Of a DNA stretch of 64,000 nucleotides, positions 17,106 to 26,706 are shown one piece after another (the stretch's first letter is position 1; each line of letters opens with the position of its first letter). A model generated the notes under the pieces. It was not told the DNA's origin. It worked only from the letters and a program-made list of their open reading frames with translations, and ran no database searches. Source of the DNA: Sphingobacteriaceae bacterium (GTDB lineage Bacteria; Bacteroidota; Bacteroidia; Sphingobacteriales; Sphingobacteriaceae); contig JAGIAD010000029.1 of assembly GCA_017745075.1 (NCBI GenBank), positions 124,001 to 188,000 of the forward strand. Direction: 5' to 3'. Both the position numbers and the translations under genes were made by a program.

Positions 17106-18632
17106 TTATTCCGGTTTGTAAATAATCTCGAATACTTTTGCCAATGCATTAGAAGTTTCTTTGCTATAGCGATAAGAGCTGTCGGCCTTAATATCGCGGT
17201 ACATCAGCATTACAGCACGATGAGATACCTTGCTTAATTTTATTTTTTCTTCACGTTCTTTAGCATCTTCAGGCCTTAAATTCAGGGCCTGCATTTGCTT
17301 AATGATTACCAGGTTTCTTTCCATGGGTATGATACCATCTTCTTTAATAGAAGCGAGTTTAACATCCTTAGGTAAAGAGATTTTCAAATTCATAATGCTA
17401 TTGAGTGAGCCCATATTACCATTAAAAGTATCCCTTAATTTGCGATACTCCTCTGTACCGTATTTCGGGCTAAAATGAAGCACTCCACTAAAAAACATTA
17501 AAAATAAAAGTACTGATACCGCATATCTGGCCCAGGTTTTAACTTCGAAAGTTTTATCCCACTTATAGTTAAGCAGGTAAGTAAAAATAAAACCTGAAAC
17601 AAAACCACCAATATGTGCTGCATTATCGACCCTTTTTCCAAATGCACCATTAATAAGCACCAACAGGGAAACAATCAAGGTACTAACCAACAATGCTTTG
17701 GTAGCCTTCGGTTCGAAAGTTTTGGTAATCAATAAGGCTATAAAAGCACCATATAAGCCCATAATAGCCCCTGAAGCGCCCATCATTACGCCTTCCTGGT
17801 GAAAAATCAAACTCACCAGGCCACCACAAATACCACTCATCAAATAAATAAAAAGGTATTTCTTCCAGCCCAGTTTATTTTCGATCATCAAACCCAGGTA
17901 AACCAGGGCATACATATTAAAAAACAAATGCGATTTAGATCCGTGGATAAACTGATAGCTAATTAAACGCCAGTATTCGCCACCCAGCACCAGATTACGC
18001 TGGTTAACGCCAAAATTTAATGCAATTTTTTTGAGTTCTTCTATAAAATCGGGATCATAACTATTCCCATTTCTTACAAATTGGTACCTTAGGTACACTA
18101 TTGAGAAAAGAACAAGTGCTATATAATAAAAAGTATTGATGAGTACCAGAACAGGCGTTACAGTATAGCCTTTTTGAGGGAAAAGCAAGAACAATACGTT
18201 TTTGATCTTATTCTTTGTGGCCAAAGGCGCTTTTTCGAAATAATGATCGTCTTGTGTTTCGATAAACCGATGGAATTTAAACAGATTCTCTTCCCAGACG
18301 TCTTTCAGGTGGAATTCTACATATTCAAATTCGTGAAAAAATTTCTCAAGATTAAGGTCGTTCTTACCATAATCGTTAAAAAGCATTTGGATACCAACGC
18401 ATTCACTTTTTACCACGGCAAAATTTCCATGGATACGGATCGATATTTCTTCGCTGTACGATTGAAAGGATATTGGCGTATAGGCAATTAAGCCGGTTTC
18501 GGAAATGTGGCTCAGGCTCCAACCCAGATTTTCGATGGCCTGTTTGGCAACAATTAAGTACTTATCTGCCGGGAAATCGGCCAAAGGAATAAATTTTTCA
18601 ATTTTAGGCGAGTAACCCCAACTGATTGGCAT
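17106..18632 (-). CDS. Rhomboid-family intramembrane serine protease
   Basis: 508 residues, about twice the length of a minimal rhomboid. The first 155 residues form a soluble N-terminal domain. The rhomboid core follows: WRLISYQFIHGSKSHLFFNM (about 221-240), GASG with catalytic Ser287, and NAAHIGGF with catalytic His340. A soluble C-terminal tail of about 120 residues ends the protein. It cleaves membrane-protein helices within the bilayer; substrate unknown. The upstream methyltransferase ends seven bases before, so the pair is probably one operon. Confidence 0.93.
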   Translation of the reverse strand: MPISWGYSPKIEKFIPLADFPADKYLIVAKQAIENLGWSLSHISETGLIAYTPISFQSYSEEISIRIHGNFAVVKSECVGIQMLFNDYGKNDLNLEKFFHEFEYVEFHLKDVWEENLFKFHRFIETQDDHYFEKAPLATKNKIKNVLFLLFPQKGYTVTPVLVLINTFYYIALVLFSIVYLRYQFVRNGNSYDPDFIEELKKIALNFGVNQRNLVLGGEYWRLISYQFIHGSKSHLFFNMYALVYLGLMIENKLGWKKYLFIYLMSGICGGLVSLIFHQEGVMMGASGAIMGLYGAFIALLITKTFEPKATKALLVSTLIVSLLVLINGAFGKRVDNAAHIGGFVSGFIFTYLLNYKWDKTFEVKTWARYAVSVLLFLMFFSGVLHFSPKYGTEEYRKLRDTFNGNMGSLNSIMNLKISLPKDVKLASIKEDGIIPMERNLVIIKQMQALNLRPEDAKEREEKIKLSKVSHRAVMLMYRDIKADSSYRYSKETSNALAKVFEIIYKPE

Positions 18633-18639
18633 AGCGTTT

Positions 18640-19389
18640 TTAGATTTTTTTTGCCACTAAGATAATATAAGGTGACAGATTTTTGCTCTCGAAAGGGATA
18701 ATCCTGGTAACTATCTTTCCGGTCAGCCAAACTGCTTTTTTAAATAAACGTACAACAACTGATTTTTGATCTTCGTTTTCCAGCCAGACACTAAAACGGC
18801 CAAAATAACCTGATTTTACTTCTTTAAGGCCTGCCTGCTCGCATATCGATTTCAACAATATCGGGTCCATGCTATCGATATTGTGTTTATCATAGTTCTC
18901 TCTATCAAAATTCTTCTGGAACCAGCCGTTAAGCGCCTTAAAATTCGGCAATGTAATAAACAGCGTTCCGCCCGGTTTTACAAAGGCAATATGGCGTTTA
19001 ATAATATCGGCAGTATCGTTAAAATGTTCTATTAAACCGCAGCTTAATACCAGGTCGTATTGTTTTTCGGGTGTATAATTAAAAAGGTCGGTTTCGATGA
19101 TATGGATATCTTTTTCCGTTAAATCATTTTTCTCCAAAAGCTCTTTTACTACAGGCGGATGGACAAAATAATCCAGCAGGGTCACATCCAGCTTAAAATA
19201 TTTTTTCAGGAATACCGCATAATAACCAGGGAAACCTCCAAGTTCGATGGCAGTTTTAACATGATCTTTTTGGATAACATCGGCCAGCTGGCGGTGAAAT
19301 AAATAATTTGAAGGTAACTGAACCGCAAGTCCTTTTTTACTTTCCCAATAATTTACCCAAAAAGCCCTGTCAGTTAATAAATTTGCCAT
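18640..19389 (-). CDS. SAM-dependent class I methyltransferase
   Basis: 249 residues. Rossmann-type SAM-binding motif I is AIELGGFPGYYAVFL (about 44-58); the acidic motif II is VTLLDYF near 70; SCGLIEHFND and GGTLFITLPNF are later motifs. The acceptor is not evident; similar proteins methylate small molecules, quinones or lipids. It starts the two-gene group with the rhomboid protease. Cytoplasmic. Confidence 0.85.
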   Translation of the reverse strand: MANLLTDRAFWVNYWESKKGLAVQLPSNYLFHRQLADVIQKDHVKTAIELGGFPGYYAVFLKKYFKLDVTLLDYFVHPPVVKELLEKNDLTEKDIHIIETDLFNYTPEKQYDLVLSCGLIEHFNDTADIIKRHIAFVKPGGTLFITLPNFKALNGWFQKNFDRENYDKHNIDSMDPILLKSICEQAGLKEVKSGYFGRFSVWLENEDQKSVVVRLFKKAVWLTGKIVTRIIPFESKNLSPYIILVAKKI

Positions 19390-19484
19390 GTTTTAAATAA
19401 TTCCAACCTCAAAGAAACGGAAAGTATATTAAAGTTGAAAGGTTTGCATTGCCGGATTGTTAAATTGTTTTATTGCTCAATTGC

Positions 19485-19526
19485 TTTATTGTTGGATATG
19501 CTATAATATAACAATCCAACAATAAA
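19485..19526. repeat. 13-bp inverted repeat in intergenic DNA
   Basis: TTTATTGTTGGAT and ATCCAACAATAAA pair perfectly around a 16-base A/T-rich loop. It lies between the S41 protease stop and the methyltransferase start, both on the minus strand. On neither side is there a clear T-tract. Imperfect direct repeats of ATTGTTTTATTG / ATTGCTTTATTG precede it. Terminator or repeat element. Confidence 0.45.
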
Positions 19527-19582
19527 ATAATATTTTTGCACCATACCCGAATAACGGATTTAAACAGTTAACCGATTAACCC

Positions 19583-22500
19583 TTATTTCAAATCTTTCAA
19601 TATCTCAGCTACTGCCCTTTCCAGCTGAGGATCTTTACCAGCCAAACGGTCTTCAAAAGTGTTTTTCACAAAAATATCTGGTTTTACCCCTTCTTTTTCT
19701 ATGTTTTTGCCATCCATAGTATAACAACCCCAGGATGGTAAACGGTAAGAAGACCCGTCAACCAGGCCTTTAGCCGAAGTAAAAATAATCCATCTGTATG
19801 TTTCTGTACCGATAATTTTTCCCAGTTTTAACTGTTTAAAACCAGCAGCAGTCATTTCGGCATCACTTAACGATTGCTCGTTAATAAGCAGCACAATCGG
19901 CTTTGCAGCCGGGCCAAAATTACTTTGCGGAGCCAATTTACCTCCGCGGTATTTCCATTGCAGATAAGGGCGCTGTGAAAGAAATTTCAGCACATCGTCG
20001 TGTACGTTTCCACCGGTATTATAACGGAGATCGAGGATTATGGCTTCTTTGTTTTCTTCCTGAGCCACCATATCCAGCAAAAAGGTTTCAAGTTCGCCAC
20101 TGCCCATATTCTTCATATAAGAATAAGCGATGCGGTTATTGCTCCACTTATCCACATTTTGATGGTTTTTGGCAATCCATTCGTCGTAAAGATTTCCGCG
20201 CAAAGCACCAGAACTTTCAGAATGTACATTTACATACACATCTTTTCCATTGCGCTTAAAAGTTAAAGTCATTTCGCGATCAAGCGAAGGTTTGCTGAAA
20301 TAATAATCGCGGTCTATTTTCTCATCTACCTTAACGCCATTTACTTCCGTTAAAATATCACCTGCCAAAATTTTGGTACCGGTGCGGGCAGCATTACTTT
20401 TAGCCGCAATGCGTTCTACTTTCAAAGGATTTTCATTATCGAAAATAATCCCTGTTTCATTGGTAATGTAAGTAAGGTTTTTGCGCTCTTCAGCACCTGC
20501 ACTGTTAAAGCCCATATGTGAAGAATTCAGTTCGCCCAACATATCATTCAACAAAATTCTTAGGTCGCTTCTGTTGTTTACATAAGGCAGGTATGCGGCA
20601 TAGCGTGTCCTCATTTTATCCCAGTCTACGCCATGAAATTTTTCGTCGTAAAAATTTTCGTCCAAACCTACCCAGGTTTCGTAAAACATCTGGTTAAATT
20701 CGGCATTCAGGTTCCTGGTAAATTTATAACCATGATCTATCCTGTCGAGCTTGTTGCCTTCGAGGCTATATTTATTGATTACACCCCGCGATAAAACAAA
20801 GAATTTATCCCCAGCCGAAATAATGGAGTAATCACCCCCATCCGCAACTTTTTCGGTTTTGTTGGCTTCGAAAGGTTCAATTGTAGTGCGGTAAAGTCCC
20901 GGCGCACCACCTTCATGGTTAGATGAATAAAACACATAGGTTTTATCGCCCTTGGCATAAGCATCTGTTCCATACTGGCCGCCAAATGAAGGGCCAACCA
21001 ATTCTATTCTATCAAGGATATCCTGGGTATTAATGGTAATTACATCGGCAGGCTTCGGAGTAGGTTTAACTTCATTTTTCTTTTTGGCCGTATCAGTTTT
21101 TGTTTTTTTATCATTTTTATTTTCGGGCACTACAGGCTTAACATCAGCTGGTGCAGGTTTGCTTTCTTTAAACAGATCGTCGAACTTATCAGAACGGTAA
21201 GGTTCATCATAATTGTTCAATGCCATACGGTAAATATGCGCATTCTGCATGCCAGTCGGATAAGACGGCTTGGTACGTGCGCTGGTAAAAAAAATATATT
21301 TGCCATCTGGCGACCATGCCGGACCAGTTTCGGTAACACCTGTATTGGTTAAGTTAATGGTTTTATTGTTTTTAATGTGGTGCACCATAATATCCTGTTC
21401 AAAATTCCGGTACACCGTAAAAAGCACATACTCGTCATTTGGCGAAAAACTTGGCGATGAGCTCTGTATAGCCCAAAATTCATCGGTTACTAAAGTTTTG
21501 GCATCAAAAGTTTTAAGATCCATGAGCTTAAGTTCATTTCTACCACTTAAATACACTGCCATGGTTTTGGTTTTGTTCAAAGTAATATCGCGCACATTTG
21601 CCTTATCTTTTGTGAGCTGTTTTACCGATCCCTTTCCATCGCCGGTAATGGTAAACCAGTTCTGGTAACCGTTTGCCGTTTGGCTGAACAAAATTGTTTT
21701 GTTATCGGCCAGCCATTTACACTCTAAAGCACGCTCGCCGCTATTGGTAATTTTACGGATAAACTTTCCATCAGCATCACTCACAAATACTTCACCACGC
21801 GAAATAAAAGCCATCTTTTTACCATCTGTAGAAACATCAAATGCCGAAATATTGCCACGAACATCATATTCCTGTTCTTTGCTCAACACCTGGTTGCGTG
21901 TGGTGCTAATATTGATCTTTTCTGTTTTTTTAGAAGCTACGTCGTAAGTATATAACTGATAATCTTTTTCGAATACAACTGTTGTTCCATTGGCTGAAAC
22001 AAAAGGGCGTTTAATGGAAGTATCGAAATTGGTTAAACCTGTTTTTTTTCCGTTAATAAAGGTATAAAGGTTGTATTCATCATTGCCCTCGTCTGATACG
22101 AAGAATATATTCCCTTTTTGGTCAACACTGGTCCAGAAATCTTTTCCGATATAATCGGTATATCGTTTATAACTTTTCGTTTTTGGATTGTACGATTGGA
22201 TATCGGGATTATATGCGCCTTTATAATGCTTGCGGTTTGTAAAACGGTAACTCTCCCAGGTATCGTTAAAAAACAGTTCTCCTGTTGGCGACTCGGCAAT
22301 ATGATGGGTGGTATTAAAATAATTATCGAACAGACGAACAGCTGTACCTCCGTTTACTCCTACTTTATAACTCGAAAACGAATTATATCGGCCAGAGGTA
22401 AAATAGATCGTTCTCGAATCCCAGCTCCAGTTATCTACTTCATCAGAGGCATCATTAAATGTTAACTGCTTAATATCGCCCCCCGCCAAAGGCATTACAT

Positions 22501-22780
22501 AAATATCGTAATTTCCGAATTGATTGGACGAAAAGGCTATCCATTTGCCATCTGGAGACACTTTAGGATTAATTTCTTCGCCCTGCATGGCGGTGAGCCT
22601 CGAAGCTACTCCTCCCTTAACGGGAACTTTCCAGATATCGCCATCATAACTGAATACTATAGACTGGGCATCCGGCGTTAAAGCAGGATATGCGGCAAAA
22701 TAGGTTTGGCCTTGAACAAAAGAACAGAGAGGCACAAAAAAAGCTAATGCGATTAGCCGTTTTAACAGGAATTTGATCAT
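19583..22780 (-). CDS. Tricorn-like S41 protease with beta-propellers and PDZ, exported
   Basis: 1065 residues with a signal peptide ending near SFVQGQ. The first 530 residues contain repeated WD40-like/PD40 propeller blades (PDAQSIVFSYDGDIWKVP, SPDGKWIAFSS). A Lys/Pro-rich low-complexity linker covers about 540-585. A second domain, a PDZ (near 800-870) and a C-terminal S41 protease domain follow, with INEQSLSDAEM holding the nucleophile serine at 970 or 972. It degrades peptides or misfolded proteins, probably in the periplasm. Tricorn-type organisation is common in Bacteroidota. Confidence 0.92.
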   Translation of the reverse strand: MIKFLLKRLIALAFFVPLCSFVQGQTYFAAYPALTPDAQSIVFSYDGDIWKVPVKGGVASRLTAMQGEEINPKVSPDGKWIAFSSNQFGNYDIYVMPLAGGDIKQLTFNDASDEVDNWSWDSRTIYFTSGRYNSFSSYKVGVNGGTAVRLFDNYFNTTHHIAESPTGELFFNDTWESYRFTNRKHYKGAYNPDIQSYNPKTKSYKRYTDYIGKDFWTSVDQKGNIFFVSDEGNDEYNLYTFINGKKTGLTNFDTSIKRPFVSANGTTVVFEKDYQLYTYDVASKKTEKINISTTRNQVLSKEQEYDVRGNISAFDVSTDGKKMAFISRGEVFVSDADGKFIRKITNSGERALECKWLADNKTILFSQTANGYQNWFTITGDGKGSVKQLTKDKANVRDITLNKTKTMAVYLSGRNELKLMDLKTFDAKTLVTDEFWAIQSSSPSFSPNDEYVLFTVYRNFEQDIMVHHIKNNKTINLTNTGVTETGPAWSPDGKYIFFTSARTKPSYPTGMQNAHIYRMALNNYDEPYRSDKFDDLFKESKPAPADVKPVVPENKNDKKTKTDTAKKKNEVKPTPKPADVITINTQDILDRIELVGPSFGGQYGTDAYAKGDKTYVFYSSNHEGGAPGLYRTTIEPFEANKTEKVADGGDYSIISAGDKFFVLSRGVINKYSLEGNKLDRIDHGYKFTRNLNAEFNQMFYETWVGLDENFYDEKFHGVDWDKMRTRYAAYLPYVNNRSDLRILLNDMLGELNSSHMGFNSAGAEERKNLTYITNETGIIFDNENPLKVERIAAKSNAARTGTKILAGDILTEVNGVKVDEKIDRDYYFSKPSLDREMTLTFKRNGKDVYVNVHSESSGALRGNLYDEWIAKNHQNVDKWSNNRIAYSYMKNMGSGELETFLLDMVAQEENKEAIILDLRYNTGGNVHDDVLKFLSQRPYLQWKYRGGKLAPQSNFGPAAKPIVLLINEQSLSDAEMTAAGFKQLKLGKIIGTETYRWIIFTSAKGLVDGSSYRLPSWGCYTMDGKNIEKEGVKPDIFVKNTFEDRLAGKDPQLERAVAEILKDLK

Positions 22781-22863
22781 AATTTATTTTGTTTGGCTTT
22801 GGATGCCTCAAAATACGCAACAGATTTTATATTCGTAAACAATAAAATGTATTTTTGATTGAT

Positions 22864-24144
22864 TTGAAAGTAGTACACCTAAATACCTACGATGGAAACG
22901 GCGGAGCAGGGCGTGCCTGTTTGCGTTTAAGTGATGCCCTAAAGGCCAGTGGAATCGATTCGAAAGTATTGGTTTACTATAAATTTGGCCAGAACCCAAA
23001 AATAGATACCTTTAGCAGGTCGCCAATCCAAAAAGCTAGGGCAGTTTATAATATCCTGGCCGAAAGATATTTCGCCAAATGGTTAAGTAAATCGGTAAAA
23101 ACACCATTTAGCCTGCAATGGTTTGGCCGTTCGGTAATTCACCATCCCGATATTAAAAATGCCGATATTATCCATATACATTGGATTAACCATGGCTTTC
23201 TTAATCCTAAATTTTTAGCGCAGCTTGATGAACTGGAAAAACCGATTGTTTGGACTTTTCATGACAGTAATGCTTTTACCGGCGGCTGTCATGTACGTTA
23301 CGGATGCGAAAACTTTCACCATCAATGCGGTAACTGCCCGATTTTAAAAATCAGCGGTAAAAACGATATCTCGCACAAAACCTGGCTGCGCAAACAAAAA
23401 GCTTACACTGAATTGAATTTCCATATCGTAGCCCCAAGTAAATGGATGGCCGCATCAGTAAAATTCAGCAGTTTGCTGGGCACGAGGAAAGCCACGGTTA
23501 TCCCGAATACCATCGAGACAAAAATTTTCAAACCTTACGTTAAATCGGAAGCTAAAAAAATCCTGAAGATCAATCCGGATAAGTTTGTACTGATGAGTGG
23601 TTTTATGCCCTCCAAAAACGATAAACACAAAGGAACCTCTTATCTGATCGAAGCGCTGGAGATCCTCTCCCGCCGTACCGGCATACAGAAAGAAAACATT
23701 GAACTGGTTATTTTCGGGAATAAGGAGAATGCCGAAATGCCCGAAATGCCCGAATTCCCCTTTAAAACCACTTTTCTGGGTACCATTAATAAAGACGACC
23801 ATTTGGCAAAATGTTATTCTGCCGCCGATGCTTTTATTACCCCTTCTCTTGAAGATAATCTGCCAAATACCGTTATGGAAAGTTTAGCATGCGCCACGCC
23901 GGTGATTGCCTTTACCACAGGCGGTATTCCGGATATGGTAAAGCACATGCAGAACGGTTACCTGGCAGAATACCAGAATGCAGAAGATCTGGCAAACGGT
24001 ATAGAGTGGCTCTATCACCGCCCAAATAAAGAGGAAATCCAAAAAGCAGCTAGGTTAAGCATTTTAACCGATTTTTCGGAAGAGGTTGTTGCTGCAGAAC
24101 ACATCCATCTGTATGAAACATTGATTGATTTACAGCCGAAATAA
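22864..24144 (+). CDS. Family 4 glycosyltransferase
   Basis: About 427 residues. No ATG exists near the N-terminus; TTG at 22864 gives MKVVHLNTYDGNGGAGRA, the typical start of this GT-B family. TTG at 22855 would add three residues. The glycine-rich donor loop is NGGAGR, and the acceptor/donor motif with two glutamates is SLEDNLPNTVMES (about 330-342). It has a cysteine-rich GCHVRYGCENFHHQCGNC segment near 140-157. It probably adds a sugar in cell-surface polysaccharide synthesis, together with the GT2 gene downstream. Confidence 0.9.
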   Translation: MKVVHLNTYDGNGGAGRACLRLSDALKASGIDSKVLVYYKFGQNPKIDTFSRSPIQKARAVYNILAERYFAKWLSKSVKTPFSLQWFGRSVIHHPDIKNADIIHIHWINHGFLNPKFLAQLDELEKPIVWTFHDSNAFTGGCHVRYGCENFHHQCGNCPILKISGKNDISHKTWLRKQKAYTELNFHIVAPSKWMAASVKFSSLLGTRKATVIPNTIETKIFKPYVKSEAKKILKINPDKFVLMSGFMPSKNDKHKGTSYLIEALEILSRRTGIQKENIELVIFGNKENAEMPEMPEFPFKTTFLGTINKDDHLAKCYSAADAFITPSLEDNLPNTVMESLACATPVIAFTTGGIPDMVKHMQNGYLAEYQNAEDLANGIEWLYHRPNKEEIQKAARLSILTDFSEEVVAAEHIHLYETLIDLQPK

Positions 24145-24175
24145 AAAGTAAAACACGGGCATACAAATAAATTTA

Positions 24176-24192
24176 GTCCAACAGTGTTGGAC
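24176..24192. other. Palindrome in the 24145-24465 gap
   Basis: GTCCAACA and TGTTGGAC around one base, 32 bases past the GT4 stop. The 320-base gap holds this, the repeat at 24220-24282, and otherwise A/T-rich DNA with no gene I can support. No clean promoter box before the GT2 gene. Confidence 0.35.
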
Positions 24193-24219
24193 CAAATAGG
24201 AAGTTAAACCTGTAATCAG

Positions 24220-24282
24220 CCTGATGCGGTATCGAAACGTCTTACAAATTTATGCAGGTCCTTCAACGGGCTCAGGATGACA
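24220..24282. repeat. Intergenic repeat with TATCGAA and CTTC-AC-CTC boxes, copy 1
   Basis: Shares GTATCGAAA, then after about 25 bases AGGTCCTTCAACGGGCTC and a TGACA end, with 33924-34011 in the same orientation. Coordinates are approximate because the left edge is not sharp. Confidence 0.5.
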
Positions 24283-24465
24283 ATCTATAAATGCGATAAC
24301 TCCGCGTACTCAAGCAAGGTGCCTGCATCTAGCTATCATTTAAATTAGCTTTATGGCATAATTGCTCCCTAACAATACAAATGTTTACCAAATTTCATTT
24401 TCCCGCTCATCAGGCAAAATTTGAGTAATCTTTATTAAATTTACTCCGATCCAAAAATCCAACCT

Positions 24466-25212
24466 TTGCCAAAGCTAACCATCATCACCATTGTGTATAA
24501 TAACGTTCGCGATATCGAACGTACCATTCAATCTATTCTTAAACAGACCTATAAAAACATCGAATACATTGTAATAGACGGCGCATCAACCGATGGCACT
24601 TTGCAGGTTGTTGAGCGCTATAAAGATCGCATTTCAACAATTGTTTCTGAACCTGATAAAGGCATTTATGACGCCATGAATAAAGGTTTGGCACTGGCAA
24701 CCGGCGATTATGTCTTATTTATGAACTCAGGTGATGAAATTTATGATGAAAATACGGTAGAAGATGTTTTTGCCACAGCTCCCGGTGCCGATATTTATTA
24801 TGGCGAAACCGAAATGTACAATGATAACTGGGAAAACCTGGGACGGAGAAGGCACGAAGCGCCAGAAGAATTCGACTGGACGAGTTTTAAATATGGCATG
24901 AACATCAGTCACCAGGCCATTTATATCCGCCGTAGCATTGTTACGCCTTACGATTTAACTTATAAATACAGTTCCGATATCGACTGGATTATAAAAGCAG
25001 CAAAAAAGGCATCTAATATTGTAAATGTACACCGTTACGTAGCCAAATACCTGGTTGGTGGCATGAGCAAGAAAAAACACCGCGAAAGCTTAAAAGAGCG
25101 CTTTAAAATCTTTACCAAATATTATGGCTTGTTACCCAACATCTTTAACCATATCATTATCGCGGGCAATTTAGCCTTATATTTTGTGAAACACCGCAGA
25201 ACAAACGACTAG
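24466..25212 (+). CDS. Family 2 glycosyltransferase
   Basis: 248 residues starting at TTG (no nearby in-frame ATG), giving MPKLTIITIVYNN. GT-A fold motifs are IVIDGASTDGT (about 36-46), SEPDKGIYDAMNKGL (about 66-80), and the metal-binding region FMNSGDE. It transfers a sugar from a nucleotide-sugar to a glycan or lipid-linked acceptor. No membrane helices. The next gene begins three bases after its stop, so they are co-transcribed. Confidence 0.92.
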   Translation: MPKLTIITIVYNNVRDIERTIQSILKQTYKNIEYIVIDGASTDGTLQVVERYKDRISTIVSEPDKGIYDAMNKGLALATGDYVLFMNSGDEIYDENTVEDVFATAPGADIYYGETEMYNDNWENLGRRRHEAPEEFDWTSFKYGMNISHQAIYIRRSIVTPYDLTYKYSSDIDWIIKAAKKASNIVNVHRYVAKYLVGGMSKKKHRESLKERFKIFTKYYGLLPNIFNHIIIAGNLALYFVKHRRTND

Positions 25213-25215
25213 CTT

Positions 25216-25908
25216 ATGAATGAGGAAATTAACGAACTACTCTCTATTTATAAGCAGGAAAAAGAACTGATAGAATCTTTAATCAAAGAAGACCAAATTG
25301 ATCATGATTATAAAGCTGTTTATCTTAAATCTAAAATCCTGAATAGGATCAAACAACAGATCAGAACAATCGAACTGTTTATTGATCCACATTTACAGGA
25401 AAAGGAACAGCTGAAAAGAAGATCCGATTTTTTTGCCGAAATAGACAGGAGTGGGTTAGCTAAAGATTATTATGCATTTCAGCTCAAAAAGATTAATCAT
25501 GAACTTGAGCAATTAAACAACTTCACACCAGGTTATTTTAACGATGGGCAGGAATTTGACGATGCTGTATTTAACCTTGTTGAAAATAAAATCAGTGCTT
25601 TTATTTTTAACCTGCGTAAAGAAGAAAACCTTTATCTGAAATTTTCGATCAAAAAGAATAAAATCATTATCCGCTTAACCCCATTTGCGGATATCTTGGG
25701 TAGCAATTATTTTATTAAATCTACAATAAACGTGCTTAAGCAAATCGGATTTAAAAAAAACAAATCGCGTACCTGCTTTCAGATGAAATACCCATTGGAG
25801 AGCTTTAAAGATGCCATTCCAGTTAAAACAATTGCGAGTAGGGTAATTTATGAGGCCTTCTATAACTACCGGATAAATCAATCAACAACCTTGAAGATTA
25901 TTCCCTAA
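25216..25908 (+). CDS. Protein of unknown function with coiled-coil N-terminus
   Basis: 230 residues, not recognised. The first 110 residues are strongly helical and charged (EEINELLSIYKQEKELIESL), probably a coiled coil; the rest mixes strands and helices (LYLKFSIKKNKIIIRLTPF). No signal peptide or membrane segment. It begins three bases after the GT2 gene, suggesting a supporting role in surface glycan synthesis, but this is only context. Confidence 0.75.
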   Translation: MNEEINELLSIYKQEKELIESLIKEDQIDHDYKAVYLKSKILNRIKQQIRTIELFIDPHLQEKEQLKRRSDFFAEIDRSGLAKDYYAFQLKKINHELEQLNNFTPGYFNDGQEFDDAVFNLVENKISAFIFNLRKEENLYLKFSIKKNKIIIRLTPFADILGSNYFIKSTINVLKQIGFKKNKSRTCFQMKYPLESFKDAIPVKTIASRVIYEAFYNYRINQSTTLKIIP

Positions 25909-25981
25909 TCTCAGATTTCTGAAACAATAATTTTTCTTAAATGTCTTTAATATATCACCTATTACTAAAACATTAAAGATT

Positions 25982-26542
25982 ATGGGACAATTAAGTAACC
26001 GCACCATTGCTGTACTTTCAGAAAGCGGATTTGAAGAAGTTGAATTAACCGAACCAGTAAAAAGGTTAAAGGAAGAAGGAGCTACGGTTCACATTATCTC
26101 CTCAAAAAGCGGACAAATAAAAGCCTGGGATCATGATCATTGGTCGATAGAGGTTGATGTAGATAAAACCATTTCGGAGGCAAATGCCGATGACTATAAC
26201 GGATTGCTTTTACCGGGTGGTGTAATCAATCCCGATCAGTTGCGCATTAACGAAGATGCGCTGGCTTTTGTAAAATCATTTTTTACTGATGGAAAACCTG
26301 TAGCAGCAATTTGCCACGGTCCGCAAACGTTGATTAATGCCAATGTGGTTGAGGGCAGAAAGTTGACCTCTGTAAAAAATATTTCTCAGGATTTGATAAA
26401 TGCCGGGGCAATATGGTCAGACGAGGAAGTAGTTGTTGATCAAGGTTTGGTTACCAGCCGTACACCAGATGATATACCTGCTTTTAACGATAAAATTGTA
26501 GAGGAATTTGCCGAAGGTGTTCATGAAGGGCAGCACGCCTAA
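25982..26542 (+). CDS. DJ-1/PfpI family protein (class I GATase-like)
   Basis: 186 residues. LLLPGG at 75-80 and the nucleophile elbow AICHGPQ with Cys111-His112 mark the DJ-1/PfpI superfamily, whose members include intracellular proteases, deglycase-like and general-stress proteins (YhbO/YraA type). An N-terminal acidic residue near Glu22 is in the usual place. Cytoplasmic. A good terminator follows directly, so it is probably monocistronic. Confidence 0.93.
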   Translation: MGQLSNRTIAVLSESGFEEVELTEPVKRLKEEGATVHIISSKSGQIKAWDHDHWSIEVDVDKTISEANADDYNGLLLPGGVINPDQLRINEDALAFVKSFFTDGKPVAAICHGPQTLINANVVEGRKLTSVKNISQDLINAGAIWSDEEVVVDQGLVTSRTPDDIPAFNDKIVEEFAEGVHEGQHA

Positions 26543-26571
26543 AACTTTGGACGCTCTTTCTAGATTCACTC

Positions 26572-26602
26572 AAAAAAGGCTGGTAAATTGCCAGCCTTTT
26601 TT
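26572..26602 (+). terminator. Rho-independent terminator after the DJ-1/PfpI gene
   Basis: Stem AAAAAAGGCTGG / CCAGCCTTTTTT with a seven-base loop; the right arm provides the T-run. It lies 29 bases past the stop. Confidence 0.9.
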
Positions 26603-26620
26603 ATTTTAGTCTTTTTTGTG

Positions 26621-26692
26621 CCGTCAGATGTTACCATCTGACGGATAAATTTATTTTGATTATTTTTAGTGTCGGATGGTAACATCCGACAC
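26621..26692. repeat. Pair of inverted REP-like hairpins
   Basis: Two 10-bp hairpins, CCGTCAGATG-TTAC-CATCTGACGG (26621-26644) and GTGTCGGATG-GTAA-CATCCGACAC (26669-26692), are separated by 24 T/A-rich bases. The second is the reverse complement of the first with paired changes (A-T to G-C) that keep the stem. This is a BIME-like pair of a REP family, sitting between convergent genes. Confidence 0.7.
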
Positions 26693-26706
26693 CACTGATA
26701 AGTTAA

